A stretch of 64,000 bases of DNA from Solea solea (taxonomy: Eukaryota; Chordata; Actinopteri; Pleuronectiformes; Soleidae). Every line of letters begins with the position of its first letter. The first letter of the stretch is position 1. The stretch lies in assembly GCF_958295425.1 (NCBI RefSeq), contig NC_081138.1, forward strand, positions 19,714,886 through 19,778,885. Reading direction: 5' to 3'. The position numbers and the translations under genes are program-made. This document shows positions 1 to 12,350 of the stretch, piece after piece. A model generated the notes under the pieces. It saw only the letters and a program-made list of their open reading frames with translations. It was not told where the DNA came from and made no database searches.

Positions 1-1800
1 CAGCATCAAGAACCAAAGTGGGGGCAATTACATTTTTCTTCAATTATGGGGAACAAACTGATCATTATACTCAGATGGAGCCCGTCCTAAAATCACATCT
101 TCATTTTACCAGCAAGGTCTTATATAAACTGAAAACTGCGTGTGACATAATTTTACTGACTGACTGTCAGGATGTCTTAGTACATAAAACAATGACAAAT
201 AGGTTGCCCATTCACACTATACTCCCACATATATAAAATGAATTATACGTGACTGCCCGTGAGCACTACTCAACTACTCTTTGAATAACAGCAGCAGTTA
301 ACTGCAAATCATTTTGCAACAGAGTTCACCGCTTTCAAGATAAACATTACAGTATCTGGAAACTGGTGGAGTAATGTGGTGTAACGTAAGGATCTCATCA
401 GTTGTAAAGACCCGAAACTGCATAAAAAAGGCTGAATTCTTTTGTTAAATATAAAACTGTCAGACTCCATTTGCAGTTAAGGAACACAAGATTAGGTTGT
501 TAATGATTTGTCCTTTGCTGTGTTGCCCACTACAAACTGTCTAACAGCTTACTGCATTTCCAAAAGGCTTCCAGTAATACCAACTGCAAGCCATATGGAC
601 TGTGAATCATCCAACCACAAAATGTCCATTTTTGTGCTAACTTAATCACGTCATCTCATTGATATTGAACTGTAAATGCACGTGGAGGTTAAAAAAAGAT
701 CTCCTCAGACAACCTGACTAGAACTGCTTCACAGAGAGGTCTATGATTGCAGAAAATATGCTGATGTGCATTTTTTTAGGGGGTGTGGAATAATACCATT
801 AGTGATTTGGTATCGCCAGAGGGGGAGTGAGATTGGTGATTTGCAATAATTACATTAAGAAAGTTATATAATCTGACTTAAAATTGAATAAACATGAGGG
901 CTTAATGCACCCCACATTATTCTTCTCATCTCCCCTGTATTTCTTGAGAAACTGGGCTTCTGAGAATTCATTACTTGTTTTATTCCTGGCCTCACTTATT
1001 AAAGATTAAAATTAAGTTTAAGGCAGGCTTCTCCCTCTGTTATTGCAGGAGTGCTTTTGTGTGCCACTATCTATAAACGAGCGCTCATAGATACTCATGG
1101 CTACCCATCCTGAATTTGTCAGCATCAACTGTAACATCTAAACTCTGTTGAGACATGGGGTGTGAGTGAAACCCAGAGGAGCCCTCTAAAGAGGAGATTG
1201 AAGGGACCAAATGACATAAAATAAACGGGATGGAAAAACATCGGCTTATGATAAGTCTACAGAGAAATGTTTTGTTGGCCCTGTTCCTTTTGATATCAGT
1301 TTGAATTAGGATGATATTATTGATTTTTGCCAGAGCAGCCTGAAAACGCCCCTGTAGCCGGTCCACAGAGAGTGGAGAGACAGAGGCAGAAGACGGCAAA
1401 GTGGCAGTGGAAGGCAGGGAGGCAGATAAAGAGGAACAGGCAGGGGAAGACGGATAGACAGAGGGAGGGGAGAGAATAGGCAGATAGAGAAAATGTTGGG
1501 GTAAAGAAAGAGCAAAAGCAAGAAGACACATGAGTGAGGGTCTGCTTGCAGAAATAGAATGACTCCCCAATCAATTGTGCATCGCTGGCCCTGCTGTGAG
1601 ACTGCAGGGGATCCCTGAGCAGGAACACATAAAGGAGAGGTCGTAATGGGCCAATACATGAGATAAATGACATTTACTGCTATGGAAACGACTCCAACCT
1701 GGCTGGAGTTTGCCTACTGTGCTGCCAGCAGGTTTGTATTTATAGTCCTCTCCTGCACTTCACTGTGCAATTTCTCTGCTTCCATACCACACACATACAG

Positions 1801-1802
<2 letters not shown>
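1..1802. other. Intergenic, no gene seen
   Basis: AT-rich unique sequence. A purine-rich (GA) stretch at about 1364-1520 gives long Ser/Leu/Pro-rich frames on the minus strand that look like composition artefacts. No exon-like frame with splice sites was recognised. Confidence 0.6.

Positions 1803-1880
<78 letters not shown>
1803..1880. repeat. (CA)n microsatellite, about 39 units
   Basis: An uninterrupted run of CA dinucleotides about 78 bp long. It produces spurious His-Thr and Cys-Val reading frames on both strands. A perfect array of this length is expected to be highly polymorphic in length and can form Z-DNA. Confidence 0.98.
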
Positions 1881-1881
<1 letters not shown>

Positions 1882-4800
1882 GCTACCTCCTTCTCCTGCC
1901 CTTCAGCCTTATCTTTTCCATCCCTCTTCACCACCCTTAGTCTCACTGATCTTCTTCTGATATTCTACCACCCACATATCCAGCTCGCCCTCCTCTCTTG
2001 CAGCCACTTCCTGGTATCCATGGCGTTAAAGGTTAGCACTGCTGGCAACTCACCACTTCCTGGTAGCTCAAGAATTGACCTGCCTGTGCACCATGTGTTG
2101 CCGTGGGACCCACGGAGGGAGAGTGACAGACATGGAGGGTCAAGATCAAACAAGTAAGGTGTGTGTTCAGCACTGTGGCAAGTATGTCGTTAGAGGTAGT
2201 AATATGTAGTTTTCACTAATGTATTTACAATTTATTTTTCAATGACGAGATCTCAGCACTACTCTTCTGTTCAAATACAAGTTAAAAGGGGGCTTGTCAC
2301 CCTCAAGCATAGTGGAGGTACACACTTCATTCAATAATACTGGGACAAAGGCAGTATCCAATCATCTATTTTATTTAAGTTCCCCATCAGTCCATCTAAT
2401 TGATCTGAATAATCTCAAGTTGTTTTTGGTCATTTGAAGAGTTTTCTTGACCTCTGGGAGTGTGGTATTACTTGTAAAAGGAACGTGGCAGATTAAGAAC
2501 CAAGTATATCTCTCTTGAGTGGGTGGAGGCCAGAGTTATATGAGAGACAGTATTGCATTCAGATAACATTGTCAAGTTATCTGTAAACATGACTCCAATT
2601 GATCTCTAACGTTGCCTCAGATGAGCTCAAAGGATCAAAACCTCTTCCTTTATGAATGGGGAAACAATGAAGTTACCCTACATCCCAACACAATTATTAC
2701 AAGTTGAGCATAGGTTAAGCCTCCCAGACAACAGGAGGACGAGAGCTGCAAATTCTGCGGCTCAACACTGCAGCAAAAAGACCTGGGTGATAGCCACATA
2801 TTAAACACAAGCAGGCTACCTTAGGAGTCACACTGCACCCAGCTGAGCCCCAATCACAGCGACCCAGCTCCCCTGACCCACAATTATGCATGCTGCCCTG
2901 AAATGGAGCAAGACAGGTGTCACTGCTAAGCACAGAATGCTGCGCAAATGCAGGAGACAATAGGCAGAATCCCTACCTATGACCCCGGGAGATTGCCTGC
3001 AGAGGCCTGATCTTGGCGAGGCCAAACAAGTTGCAGCCATGCAAAAATGCAGCCTCACATAAAAGAAAGTCAGCATGAGAGGTAATGACAGGTGTCCTAT
3101 ATGGTGGAGAGAGTCACCTTGCATTTACGATGCTGGTCCCATTGGCACGATGCTGGTCCCATTGGCACAGTGCTGTGTAATGGTAGGGCGGCAGAACAAC
3201 CTAACTGGTTACAAAAAAAAGAGACGAGCAACTCTTGTTACGAAGTCAGCCATGGCAGTGACCAGCACTTGCACACATGCTATCACAATTTCACCCATTC
3301 ACTGTTTACTGAAGAGTCACCAGGTGACAGGGACCGGCTCTGCTATTGATTACTATTACAGAAGGAAGATTGAGACAATGATTCCATGAATGCTGATCCT
3401 CAGCATTTTTAATTTCCTTTGCTGGCATTGATCTGGTTCATTTTCAGACTTGGAATAAATATGCTCCCCTGACTGTTTCCAAATCACGTTTATCTTCATT
3501 TCAGGTTTGATGATCCCTCATCAGATTTCACTATCTGTTGTGTACAAAAACGCTCTTCTCTTCCCCACACCCTTTATCCCACAATGGGAGATGAATAATT
3601 AATTTGTCACTCAAAAGAAAAGGGCACGCGTACTCACAACATTGTCTGTGAATAAGTCTTTACAACCTACAGACCATTGTCACATTCATGTGCCCCATGG
3701 GACCAATTCCAACACAATTTACTGAGCATGAACATTAGACTGTCAGAACCAGGCCACAGTCCCTGCCTTCCCAACACAACAACTCCGGTCAACCAATGCA
3801 CAGGGGAGGAGAGGCATCAGGGAAGGCTTTGCTCTCAAGTAATGGCTCTTAGCAGTGTTTATTCATTAAAAACAGTGTCTCAACAAGACATAATGTACGT
3901 AATGTATCTGCTTTACACGTCCTGCATTATTTATGAGCAGCAGGAGAACAGCTTTATATTCAGAATGGGTTAAAGCGTAAAGGTTGTTAAGGGACTTTTT
4001 CTTACTCAACACAGTGCATTGAGCACAATAGCAACATTCTACAGGGACACTGATAAGTTTTTCCACAACAATAAATAAATAATGTGTGCTTTTATGCTGC
4101 ATTTATTCCATGCCTGTCTGCCAGCTGCTGTCTATGTGATCATGTTTGTCTATCCGTGTGTAGTAATGACTAAAAGATATTTAAAAAGGCTTAGAGCAAC
4201 AAAAATGTTAAGTATACTGAATCCTTTCTCGTGCTTTCTCGTGCAGCAGCTGTGTTGCTGCTAACTCCCATCTCATGCGGAACTGATGTTTCCACCTGTA
4301 ATAGACGGCGTAGTCAGACTTGAATTGAGAGAGTGTTGTCATGCGGTAGAGCAGTGCAGGTATATGTGTTGCCAGGAAGAAGCATTTTCAACAACAGTGA
4401 TTTGCAAATTTAAATTGCCAAAACAAAAAAATGATACAAGAAACATCTGCAAACCTTAAAACTCAATTCAAGAATAAATGGGGACAGTTCGATTGCTCAT
4501 ACATTCAGAGTCTGTCTTTGTCACTGTGTCTATCCTTGTCATTGTTATCGGCATCCTTCTCTTGTGTGTGTGAAGATTGTTTGGCATTGTAGCCAACTAC
4601 ATCCAATAAAAATTAACTAAATGTCACTAGAACACATCCTCAGTGATTTCACACAAAGTGTTGAAGATTAACAGTGAAACTGAATCGTAAAATAAGGGGA
4701 GGAGAAAATGAAACCTATTTGCACACACTATTTTTACTTGAATGAACAAATGAGTGATTGTTCCACACACAGTCAGCTGCACTGCACATCCACAGCTCGT

Positions 4801-5255
4801 TCTTGTCTGTGACTGTGTTTTCTTGTGGTTACAGTGTTCCTCTCTCCCGCTCTGTCTACAGTCAAATTGACTCTCTTCCCACACTAAATACAGCTAGATG
4901 AAGCTCACTCGTGCGGCAGAACTGGCGATTATATTCTCGAATAGTAGACTCTCTAGATTTGTCACTAGCCGCTTTTTTGAAGAAGAAAAACTGTAAAAAT
5001 TGTAAATATATATAGTGACACTCCCGGTTACAGGCCCGGTTTATGTACTACAGTGTTTTGAGTTGTTTTAGGAGATTCCCGTGTTGATGAATACTTTTTT
5101 CTGATATGATGCCGTTTGTATGGGAAGCTTTTTCAAAACGGGAGAGAAAAAGATTGGTCTCATGGCTTGCATGGTGCAAGTGAAATTTCAATGTGTCAAA
5201 TCGATTTATGTTAGATTAACACTGGTTGAAATATAAAAGAAGGTTGCAGTGGCAT
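1881..5255. other. Intergenic, no gene seen
   Basis: Mostly unique sequence with a small tandem duplication at 3128. The part at about 2700-3070 is less AT-rich and has little low-complexity sequence, which makes it a weak candidate for a constrained non-coding element. The reading frames here are short and show no family signature. Confidence 0.55.
3128..3167. repeat. Perfect 20-bp tandem duplication
   Basis: Two identical, directly adjacent copies of cgatgctggtcccattggca occupy 3128-3147 and 3148-3167. A partial third match (cagtgctg) follows. It reads as a recent slippage or duplication event in non-coding DNA. Confidence 0.95.
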
Positions 5256-5384
5256 TCATTTTTGACTGCTTTATCCTCCACATGAGGGTCGTGGTACAGC
5301 ACCAGATGCCTGGTTCAAAAGTTGAGACAGTCAGACAGTCAGTCATCATCTACCGCTTTATCCTCCACCAGAGGGTCGCCGAAG
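5256..5384 (-). repeat. Two fragments of an L2-type LINE 3' tail
   Basis: Two stretches, gctttatcctccacatgagg (about 5266-5286) and ctaccgctttatcctccacc (about 5350-5369), are reverse complements of the tail 'ggataaagcggtaga' seen in the fuller L2 copies at 48121 and 61580. They are separated by about 60 bp with a GACA/GTCA-rich stretch, and 'aagttgaga' occurs beside both, so one may be a duplicate of the other. An AT-rich run with poly-T follows at 5429-5437. Confidence 0.55.
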
Positions 5385-5445
5385 TTGAGACAGCTAAAGC
5401 TCAAACATTCAAGAGGGTGATAATTTTTTTTTTTTTAATATTTTT

Positions 5446-5520
5446 TTTTATGTCTATTGAAACCGTAAAAACACGTTGACACATTTCAGCCATTAAGGGC
5501 TTCATCAATGCAAAGATAAA
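5446..5520 (-). repeat. Probable interspersed-repeat fragment with T-rich edge
   Basis: Read on the minus strand this gives a 'gatgaagcccttaatggctg' core followed by a 'tgtcaacgtgttttt' segment. That is the general form of a 3' retroelement segment common in fish genomes ('gatgaagcc...gaaacg...'). Assignment is from memory of the pattern only. It lies next to the L2 tail fragments. Confidence 0.35.
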
Positions 5521-6276
5521 ATAGGCTCTTTGCTATCTAGTGGTTGGAATGGCAAACACATAATCAATGCAAAAAAAACATAACACATAATTTTTAACAG
5601 CAAAAAAGCACAAGAAAACACATCAATAAATGTACATCTCTGCCTGAAATGCACCAGCATGCTTTATTGTTGATATGATACTTAACGACACTGGTGAGTA
5701 ACATATAACAAACAAATCAGAGTACCACCTCCTATTCCCTTTAAAAGCCAGAAGCAATTGCCCCTTGACTGATTGCTACTATAATGGTTCATTTTCTCAG
5801 CAGTAAGAATAAACGCTCTGCAGAGGAAAAGGTTTTCACCCATCCACAAAATAAAAGCAAACTAGCAAGAGCAAACCATCTGCAGCAACAGCAGGATTCC
5901 ACCAAAGCTCCTTAAGGTGAAGCAGGTGTGAGAGTATGCAGTGTGTGCACATTGTGCAGGTGCTGATATCGTATCACTACCTATAAAATAAGATAGCAAT
6001 AAATGTGTCTCATTGACTTCAGACCATGTTTTTATTGGTTAACAACATTGCTCACATCACGTTCGGCCTCAACTTTGAAATGCAGCAACAACATGGACCT
6101 GACTGCACACGCTCGTTTTGAGAAACAAGCTGCTTGTTAAAACTAGCGCTTGTTGCTGCTGGTCTTCCTGCAATAGAAATACTGTACTGCTAATGCATTT
6201 CTTGTCATTCATATTACCACTCTGTGTAACCATTGTCGAGAGACGCCATATCGAGGTGAGATTTTTACATCACCGT

Positions 6277-6721
6277 ATGCTGTGTTCACACAGGACACAA
6301 CATGAATTTGTCGTGCGACGAGTTTACATACAATGTCAATGCACAGATGCGAGCAGAAGGGATTTTTGCGACGGCTGGGCCTCAGTGGGTTGACTATCAT
6401 GCCATCGCTTTTTCAATTTTTCAACTTTGACGAAGAATAACGCTGACGCAATGGCCAGTCATTGTTGAGATTCTCCGGATGATGTCACATACTTAGACTC
6501 AGCTCAAAATAGATGAGAAACTTACCAACTACAGGCTTTTTATCCCAGCTATGAAGTGTCTCCTCATCTTGGGTTAGGGTAAAAGTTCTCATCCGTTCCT
6601 TATGTCCCTCAGGCCAAAATACGCTGACTTCCGGAACTGGCGTCATTGGTGACACGATGCACAAAAATACACTGAAGTGATTCTGGGGCGCGATAGACGT
6701 GGTCCTGTGTGAATACGGCAT
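6277..6721. mobile_element. MITE-like element with 20-bp inverted ends, about 445 bp
   Basis: The left end reads atgctgtgttcacacaggac and the right end, reverse-complemented, reads atgccgtattcacacaggac: 18 of 20 bases match as terminal inverted repeats. The interior has the 'gtcgtgcgacgagtttacat' and 'ggcgcgatagacgtggtcc' texture of a non-autonomous DNA transposon that I recognise generally from fish genomes. There is no transposase frame. No clear target-site duplication was found, so the superfamily is left open (hAT-like is possible). Confidence 0.7.
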
Positions 6722-7365
6722 TCGTCCAAAATGTAACCAGCCCCTCAGTATTTCACCAACTGGCACCATTGTGTCATCGCAAACAGCCTGAACTGACCAG
6801 TCACAGTGTCATGTGGAGTGTTCCCCACATGACACTTCTATGACTGACGGTTACATTTTTTTTTCAGGTGCATGACAGATCTGGAGTCTCCTCATGCAGC
6901 ATGTAGCAGGCCTAACACACGCATGTTCACACCACACGAGGGCACATGCAAAAATACTGCAGCCTACATACCCACTTAGACACACACACAGGGCTGGCAT
7001 CCAGTCCTGTATTCTCACCACAGATGGGCATGTAGGAGTGATTTCGTGAGTGTGTTTTGTGAGAGAGGTGATAGCGGAGGTAGTTGTCAGCCTGCTGGTA
7101 AATCCTGTCCCCTATAACCCTTTCACTTCCACCTATATCATTACTTCTCAGCTTCAAGCTGAGTGTGTACATGTATGTGTTGACAGTGTTAATAAAATGT
7201 CATGCATGCTGCATGTTGTGTCTCCATACACACACAGATAGCAGAACAAACAGCACGACCCAATAACACCCTTACATAGACCCAGACATGTATAACCTAG
7301 ATGTACTTAGGTTTACATAAACAGCAGGCACAGCATTTGAACACCTGTTTTATATTCCGTACATC

Positions 7366-7368
<3 letters not shown>

Positions 7369-7396
<28 letters not shown>
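7369..7396. repeat. (TG)n microsatellite, 14 units
   Basis: Uninterrupted TG dinucleotide run in otherwise unique AT-rich sequence. Confidence 0.95.
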
Positions 7397-7399
<3 letters not shown>

Positions 7400-7904
7400 T
7401 ATGCTTTTGCTCAATAGACATGTGTGATGGAGTGTATACAACAGTCTCCTTTAGACTAAATCGCTAGACCCACTTAAATCACTGCACCTTATTGTGTCTG
7501 ACAGCCAGTTAATCACACAACACAAAACACAAAACGTCAACAAAATAACACTACAAACGGAGAGCAGCATAGTCCAAGCGGAAACTGGGTCAAGTCATTT
7601 GATGGTGTGTATGCTTGATTCATCATTCTGGGATGGTGTTATTTCAATGACAAAAGGTGTACTGAAAGTTGTGTCTGTAAGTGGCTCAGTGCTGGAAACA
7701 GTAATGTAAAACAGACGGTATATAATGTGTCAATATATGATGTACATTTAGAAATGATATGTATATGAATCCGTTGTTATTGTTACTTTTTCTGCATTAA
7801 ATGTACCTGAAAAAGGTCATATGATAGAAATATTCTACAGGACTTCTATATTTGTTCCATGTGTTTATGTAAAAACACATGCAACATGTGTTTATGTAAA
7901 AAAT

Positions 7905-8325
7905 ATTACACACCTAAAACACCGAAATGTGATAATTTTCTTTTAAACCAATATGTATTTTTCTCATGATGCACCTTCATTTTATGTTCTAAAAAACACA
8001 ATGAAATTATAACCAAATTATCACGTTAACACACCATAAGCACCAAAATGTGTTCATAAAAAAAAATTATTTTATTGTTTTAAACCAACATCAGTCTTCA
8101 TACATATCAACTGTTATTGAATTTTGAAGTTTTTATCCCCTAATTTTTTGTCATGATGCATCCAAAAAATGTGTGCGTCGGTATGCTAGTGTGAGTATTT
8201 TAGTTGACCCCGTTTACAATAGACAATAGAAACAATATTTTACAATATGAAAAAAGGATGAAAAACAATCTAAATTCTAGAAATGAAAAGCCCAAAACAC
8301 AAAAATGTGTCTAGGTGTGTTTCAG
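7905..8325. mobile_element. Possible degraded MITE
   Basis: The left part acacacctaaaacac (about 7907-7921) and the right part gtgtctaggtgtgttt (about 8307-8322) are approximate inverted repeats. The interior is AT-rich with repeated 'aaaatgtgt' motifs. The ends are short and imperfect, and chance pairing in AT-rich DNA is possible. A short direct repeat (catgtgtttatgtaaaa at 7859-7875 and 7885-7901) lies just outside. Confidence 0.3.
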
Positions 8326-10677
8326 GGTTAAGAGTCCCAAACGTATAAGCAATGAAGTTATTTCACTAAATATTTCTTAGCTCTGCCTGTGACAGTTCTG
8401 TCATGTCTTAATAATGTGACGAGAAACATTTTACTATACAGACACATTCATACAGCCTGAATGACAAAAAGCCCTCAGATTGACAGACAGACAGATGAAG
8501 CCAGAAGTGTCTCATATACTATGTCTAAAAAAAAGAAGAAGCCATAAGCAGGTATTTGCATAAGACAATTTGCATAAGATATTGCGTGACAGATGTACCA
8601 TGCCTTATCACTCCAACATATCCATATATAATTGAAATGTGGCACACACAATAAATAACAAACACAGTCATATCTCACTCCTGACTTGTCACTGTTTGGT
8701 TCAATAAGGGATTCTGCTGCTTTTAGTTTATGTTAATATCTCAAAAGTCTTACTTGTGAACTACATGGGATCCTTCCTGGGGTCTAAAAGGGATTACTTT
8801 TAAGTTTCGTAAAGCTTGGCTTTAGGCCATAAAACAACCTTAAATTCTATAAAAATGTTTTTTTTGTGTGTATACATGATAGTGTTCATTTTAATGAGGC
8901 ATCAGTGCTGCAGTTTGTATTACATAAATGTACTTGGATGTCTGCAGTAGACACACTGCTACTGTGGAAATATACTGTCTAATAGATTAAAATGGACATA
9001 TTTCTTGTCGTGATAAGTCACCATCTGGATTTAAAGGTTTTTATTGCAGTTTTTGCACGTCCACAGTTTTTGTTGTGGTTGGAAATAAAATTGGTTTTAA
9101 AAGAAAAGACAAGATGAGTGCAAACCAGAGCTGACGTGCACCCCGTCTCTGTTTGGAAGGTGCTGCAGGCCCATGAATAATTGAGACTGTGGATGCACGT
9201 CCACAAAATGTGGCAGTGGACGGCCGAGATAGAGCGTGGCCGAACAAATCAAAAACAGCAGGAGTGGGTTTCTTTAAGGTTGGCTGCAGCTCTGTGATGC
9301 CACCTCTCGTCTGGTGGGGACAGATCGCTGTGTAACGAGACTCATTAGGACACAATTTCAAAGACACATCAAAGGCTTCCTTTTTTTTTTTTTTTTAACC
9401 AGGAGTGGGATCACAATCCTTGGGTTTTTCCAACACCTTCACCCCCCCCCCAAACCTTGACATCTCCCTCTCTGAGAGTTTTGGGTAATTTTTAGATCTC
9501 TGCTGCTGAGTGGTGGAGGTGGTGCTAATTAATACGGAATTATGATAATGGTCTTGAGGATGAAGAGAGGGCAGGTGACACTTCTTATTATCTCCCCCCC
9601 ACTCAGGCGATAATGGATACATGCCATGATGTTCTCTGACATTGGGCGTGGACAGAGGAGCACTTTTTATTTTGTCAAGTCAGGGAGCACTCAATCAATC
9701 AGGTGAATGTTTTTGTTTTTTCTCTTTTCTCTTTTATGATGGGTAGATGCCGCTCATTGTCGCTCATTTTTTGGTCAAGGCATTCATGCTGTGTTGTAAA
9801 TATCTCAGGAAGGAGAGGGTGACCTCTTTTCCACCTGATCATCCACACACACACACACGCCCACCTCCTCCTCTCTTTTGCATTACTCTAATTGGAGCTC
9901 AGAATATGCAGCCTCTGCCAAACACCCCCTTCTCCCTCTGTCTGTGTCTAAATCACTGCCTCTACCTTCTTGCATGTCAAAGTCACATTTTTGTCTCCCT
10001 GTCTCATCACGTTTGACAGTTTTCAGTTGAATCGAAGCTGCTTTTGCTTATAATTTGTTCTGTATTTGCGTAGAATTTCTTCAAGACTGAAATCTTCAAG
10101 ACTCCCACAAGCTGGAGATTATGCCTTTCCACTGAAGGTCAACTAGATCTGCCACATACCCCATCCCCCCACCCCCAAACTGTAATAAAATGTTTCCTAT
10201 AACACTTTTTTGTCTGTGCCCTTGATCACTGATTTGTGAAAATCAAAGTCAACCAAGCAGAGACCTCCAGCACTCAGGCATGCACATCCTACTGAGCACA
10301 GTCTTTCCCACCAAGGCACTTCCTTCACCGCAGACTCTACAAACACAGTAGAAACTACTGTCAACAACAGTTTTTTTTTTATGGAAATGACTGGATACTT
10401 ATCCCACTGTGAGATTTATTAAGTGACATAAACACCATTGAAGTTAATTTAGAAAATTTGCTCCAGCACAGCACTCATTTGCAGTTGGAAAGCAATGAAA
10501 AGGGTCACAAGTTCTCTCTCATGCAACACTAAATCAAGAGCATTTTATTAAGCAATCCCAAGTTCATGCCGCAGAAACATAACATGCATGATTAAAAAGA
10601 GACAAGACATTAACACCCACTGGCCCCTATGCTGTGAATTAACCGATTTTCTTAAAATCTATCATGAGATCCTTTCG
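8326..10677. other. Intergenic, no gene seen
   Basis: Unique AT-rich DNA with a poly-T (9382), a poly-C (about 9441) and a short CA run (9845-9858). The stretch at 9520-9710 has several homeodomain-type TAAT/ATTA and a caatcaatca motif, but nothing that proves regulation. Confidence 0.55.
9382..9396. repeat. Poly-T run
   Basis: About 15 consecutive T residues. On the minus strand this would be a poly-A, but no retroposed body could be recognised next to it. Confidence 0.7.
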
Positions 10678-10760
10678 CCCTATGTCAGCTGGGATTGGCA
10701 CCAGCACCCCCCCACGGCCCTGATGTGGAGGATAAAGCGGTAGCAGATGAGTGAGTGAGT
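10678..10760 (+). repeat. L2-type LINE 3' tail fragment
   Basis: The segment ccctatgtcagctgggattg, then 'ggcaccagcaccccc', then gaggataaagcggtag and a terminal GAGT repeat gives the typical truncated 3' end of fish L2 elements. It matches the copies at 48121-48165 and 61550-61610. Heavily 5'-truncated copies of this sort are the normal product of L2 retrotransposition. Confidence 0.75.
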
Positions 10761-11540
10761 ATTATGACATGGAAACTGTATTGTAAACTATATTGAGTTT
10801 ATGTTTGCAGTTGCCTAATAGTTAATCAAAAAATATCCACAAAGATTTTAACATTTCTTTAACTTCAGCAGCAGTTCTGGTTCTTCAGAGCAGGTGACAT
10901 ACTGCTTGGGACACAGGTACAGATCAGCTGAAATTAGCACAAGGTAATAGGAAGTAGCACAAGGTCATCTGGAGGCTTACAGAAGCAGTTCACACCCAGT
11001 GTCAGACCACTTTGTTTCCTAGCACTTTATTCAGATTTGACATATGTGACGCAGGCCTATACACAGCTGCAACAATATATTGTTAGTGAGGGTTTGTTTC
11101 GTACTGTATTGAGACTCTAAGTATAAAGGAAGCAGTTCTTACTTACATTTACTGAAACACCATATTTTCTTTTCTTTTTTTTTTCTTTTTAAACTACTAG
11201 GGGGAGCATGTAGTTAATGTCACATGATAGCTTCCTCTGTCAGACACCACATACATAATGCTGAGGAAAGTTCCATCTGGAAATCCTGCTTCTCAGGTTT
11301 GATGCCGCTCATGGTACTGGTCCATCTGTGACAGTGTGTCAGATGAATGTTTGATGTGGAGAAATGTTCAGTCAGACAACACATGTTTGAAATGTTTATT
11401 GCAGAATACCATAGTTTGAATCTGGCCTCTGGGTATCCAGTGTCAACGCTCACCCGCATACTGTGTGAGTGATTAGAAATATCTTAACCCACTGTCTGAG
11501 CCTTTGGATGGATGGTGGGACGGTTGGATCAAGGTAAGAG

Positions 11541-11831
11541 TTAAAGGTCCAGTGTGTAAAACTTAAGTGAAATTTAATTTCATGTGGCAGGAATTGAACA
11601 ACAATCAAACCATTATTTTATATTTATATGAGGAGCCAAGTCTGCTCTATGCAGGCCACCATTTTGGAACACCATGTTTTTATAAATGCCCACAATGGAC
11701 AAACTAAATATCATTTAATTTTGATAACTGACTGCTACACACAAGTTCTCCAACACATTTGAAAGGGAACGGTGCTGTAACATACAACTTCACCACTAAA
11801 TGTTGCTATATTTTACACACTGTACCTTTAA
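11541..11831. mobile_element. TTAA-flanked MITE, 283 bp
   Basis: The element starts at aggtccagtgtgtaaaa (11545) and ends at ttttacacactgtacct (11827). These are 17-bp terminal inverted repeats with one mismatch, flanked on both sides by TTAA (11541-11544 and 11828-11831). A TTAA duplication is the signature of piggyBac- or Kolobok-type transposition. The interior includes gccaccattttggaacacc, which recurs in inverted form near 39000. There is no coding capacity, so it is a non-autonomous copy. Confidence 0.85.
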
Positions 11832-12154
11832 AACACTGCTGCAGGGCAGCAAAGGCAGTGACAGCAGAGGGAGAGATGGGAAATCTCACAGTTTATAGAC
11901 AGCCAAATTAGGAGAGTGTGCACACCGGTATAGCAGCGTTTTTCAGTTTTTATATATGGGAAGTGGCAACCCACTTTTAAAAAGATGACAAACTGTCATG
12001 ACCCAATTCACAAAAGAAATTCAAATTCAGTTCAAAAGAAAATTTGTGCTGTTAAGTCTGAGACTTATTTCTTAGTATGTATAACACTTAATATATGATA
12101 GTGCCATTTCTGTAACACTTAATAATATGAACCAGCCATTTTGAGGAGACGTAT

Positions 12155-12350
12155 CCGTCCATTCATCTTCTACCACATGAGGTTCGGGGGGCTGCTGAGG
12201 CTAATCCCAGCTGACGTAGAGCAAGAGGTGGGGTTCACCCTGGACAGGTTGCCAGTCCATCACAGGTCCAACACATAGATACAAACAACTACACCTACGG
12301 GCAACTTAGAATGTCAAAGTATCCTCTGTACATGGGGAGAACTTCATTTT
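12155..12350 (-). repeat. L2-type LINE 3' tail, reverse orientation, internally deleted
   Basis: Read on the minus strand it gives 'ccatgtacagagg...', 'tgatggactggcaacctgtc', 'caggtt', 'gctgggattagcctcagcag', 'tagaagatgaatgg'. This is the same order of motifs as the fuller + strand copy at 61350-61620. About 70 bases of that copy, between the 'ggggagaac' and 'cacctacggg' segments, are reduced here. Confidence 0.8.

Noticed and set aside
1085..1673. Three long overlapping minus-strand frames (up to 161 codons)
   Set aside because: They lie over a GA-rich tract and read as Ser/Leu/Pro-rich low complexity; three phases are open at once, which is a composition effect.
1667..2157. Frames of His-Thr or Cys-Val repeats
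   Set aside because: Produced by the CA microsatellite at 1803-1880.
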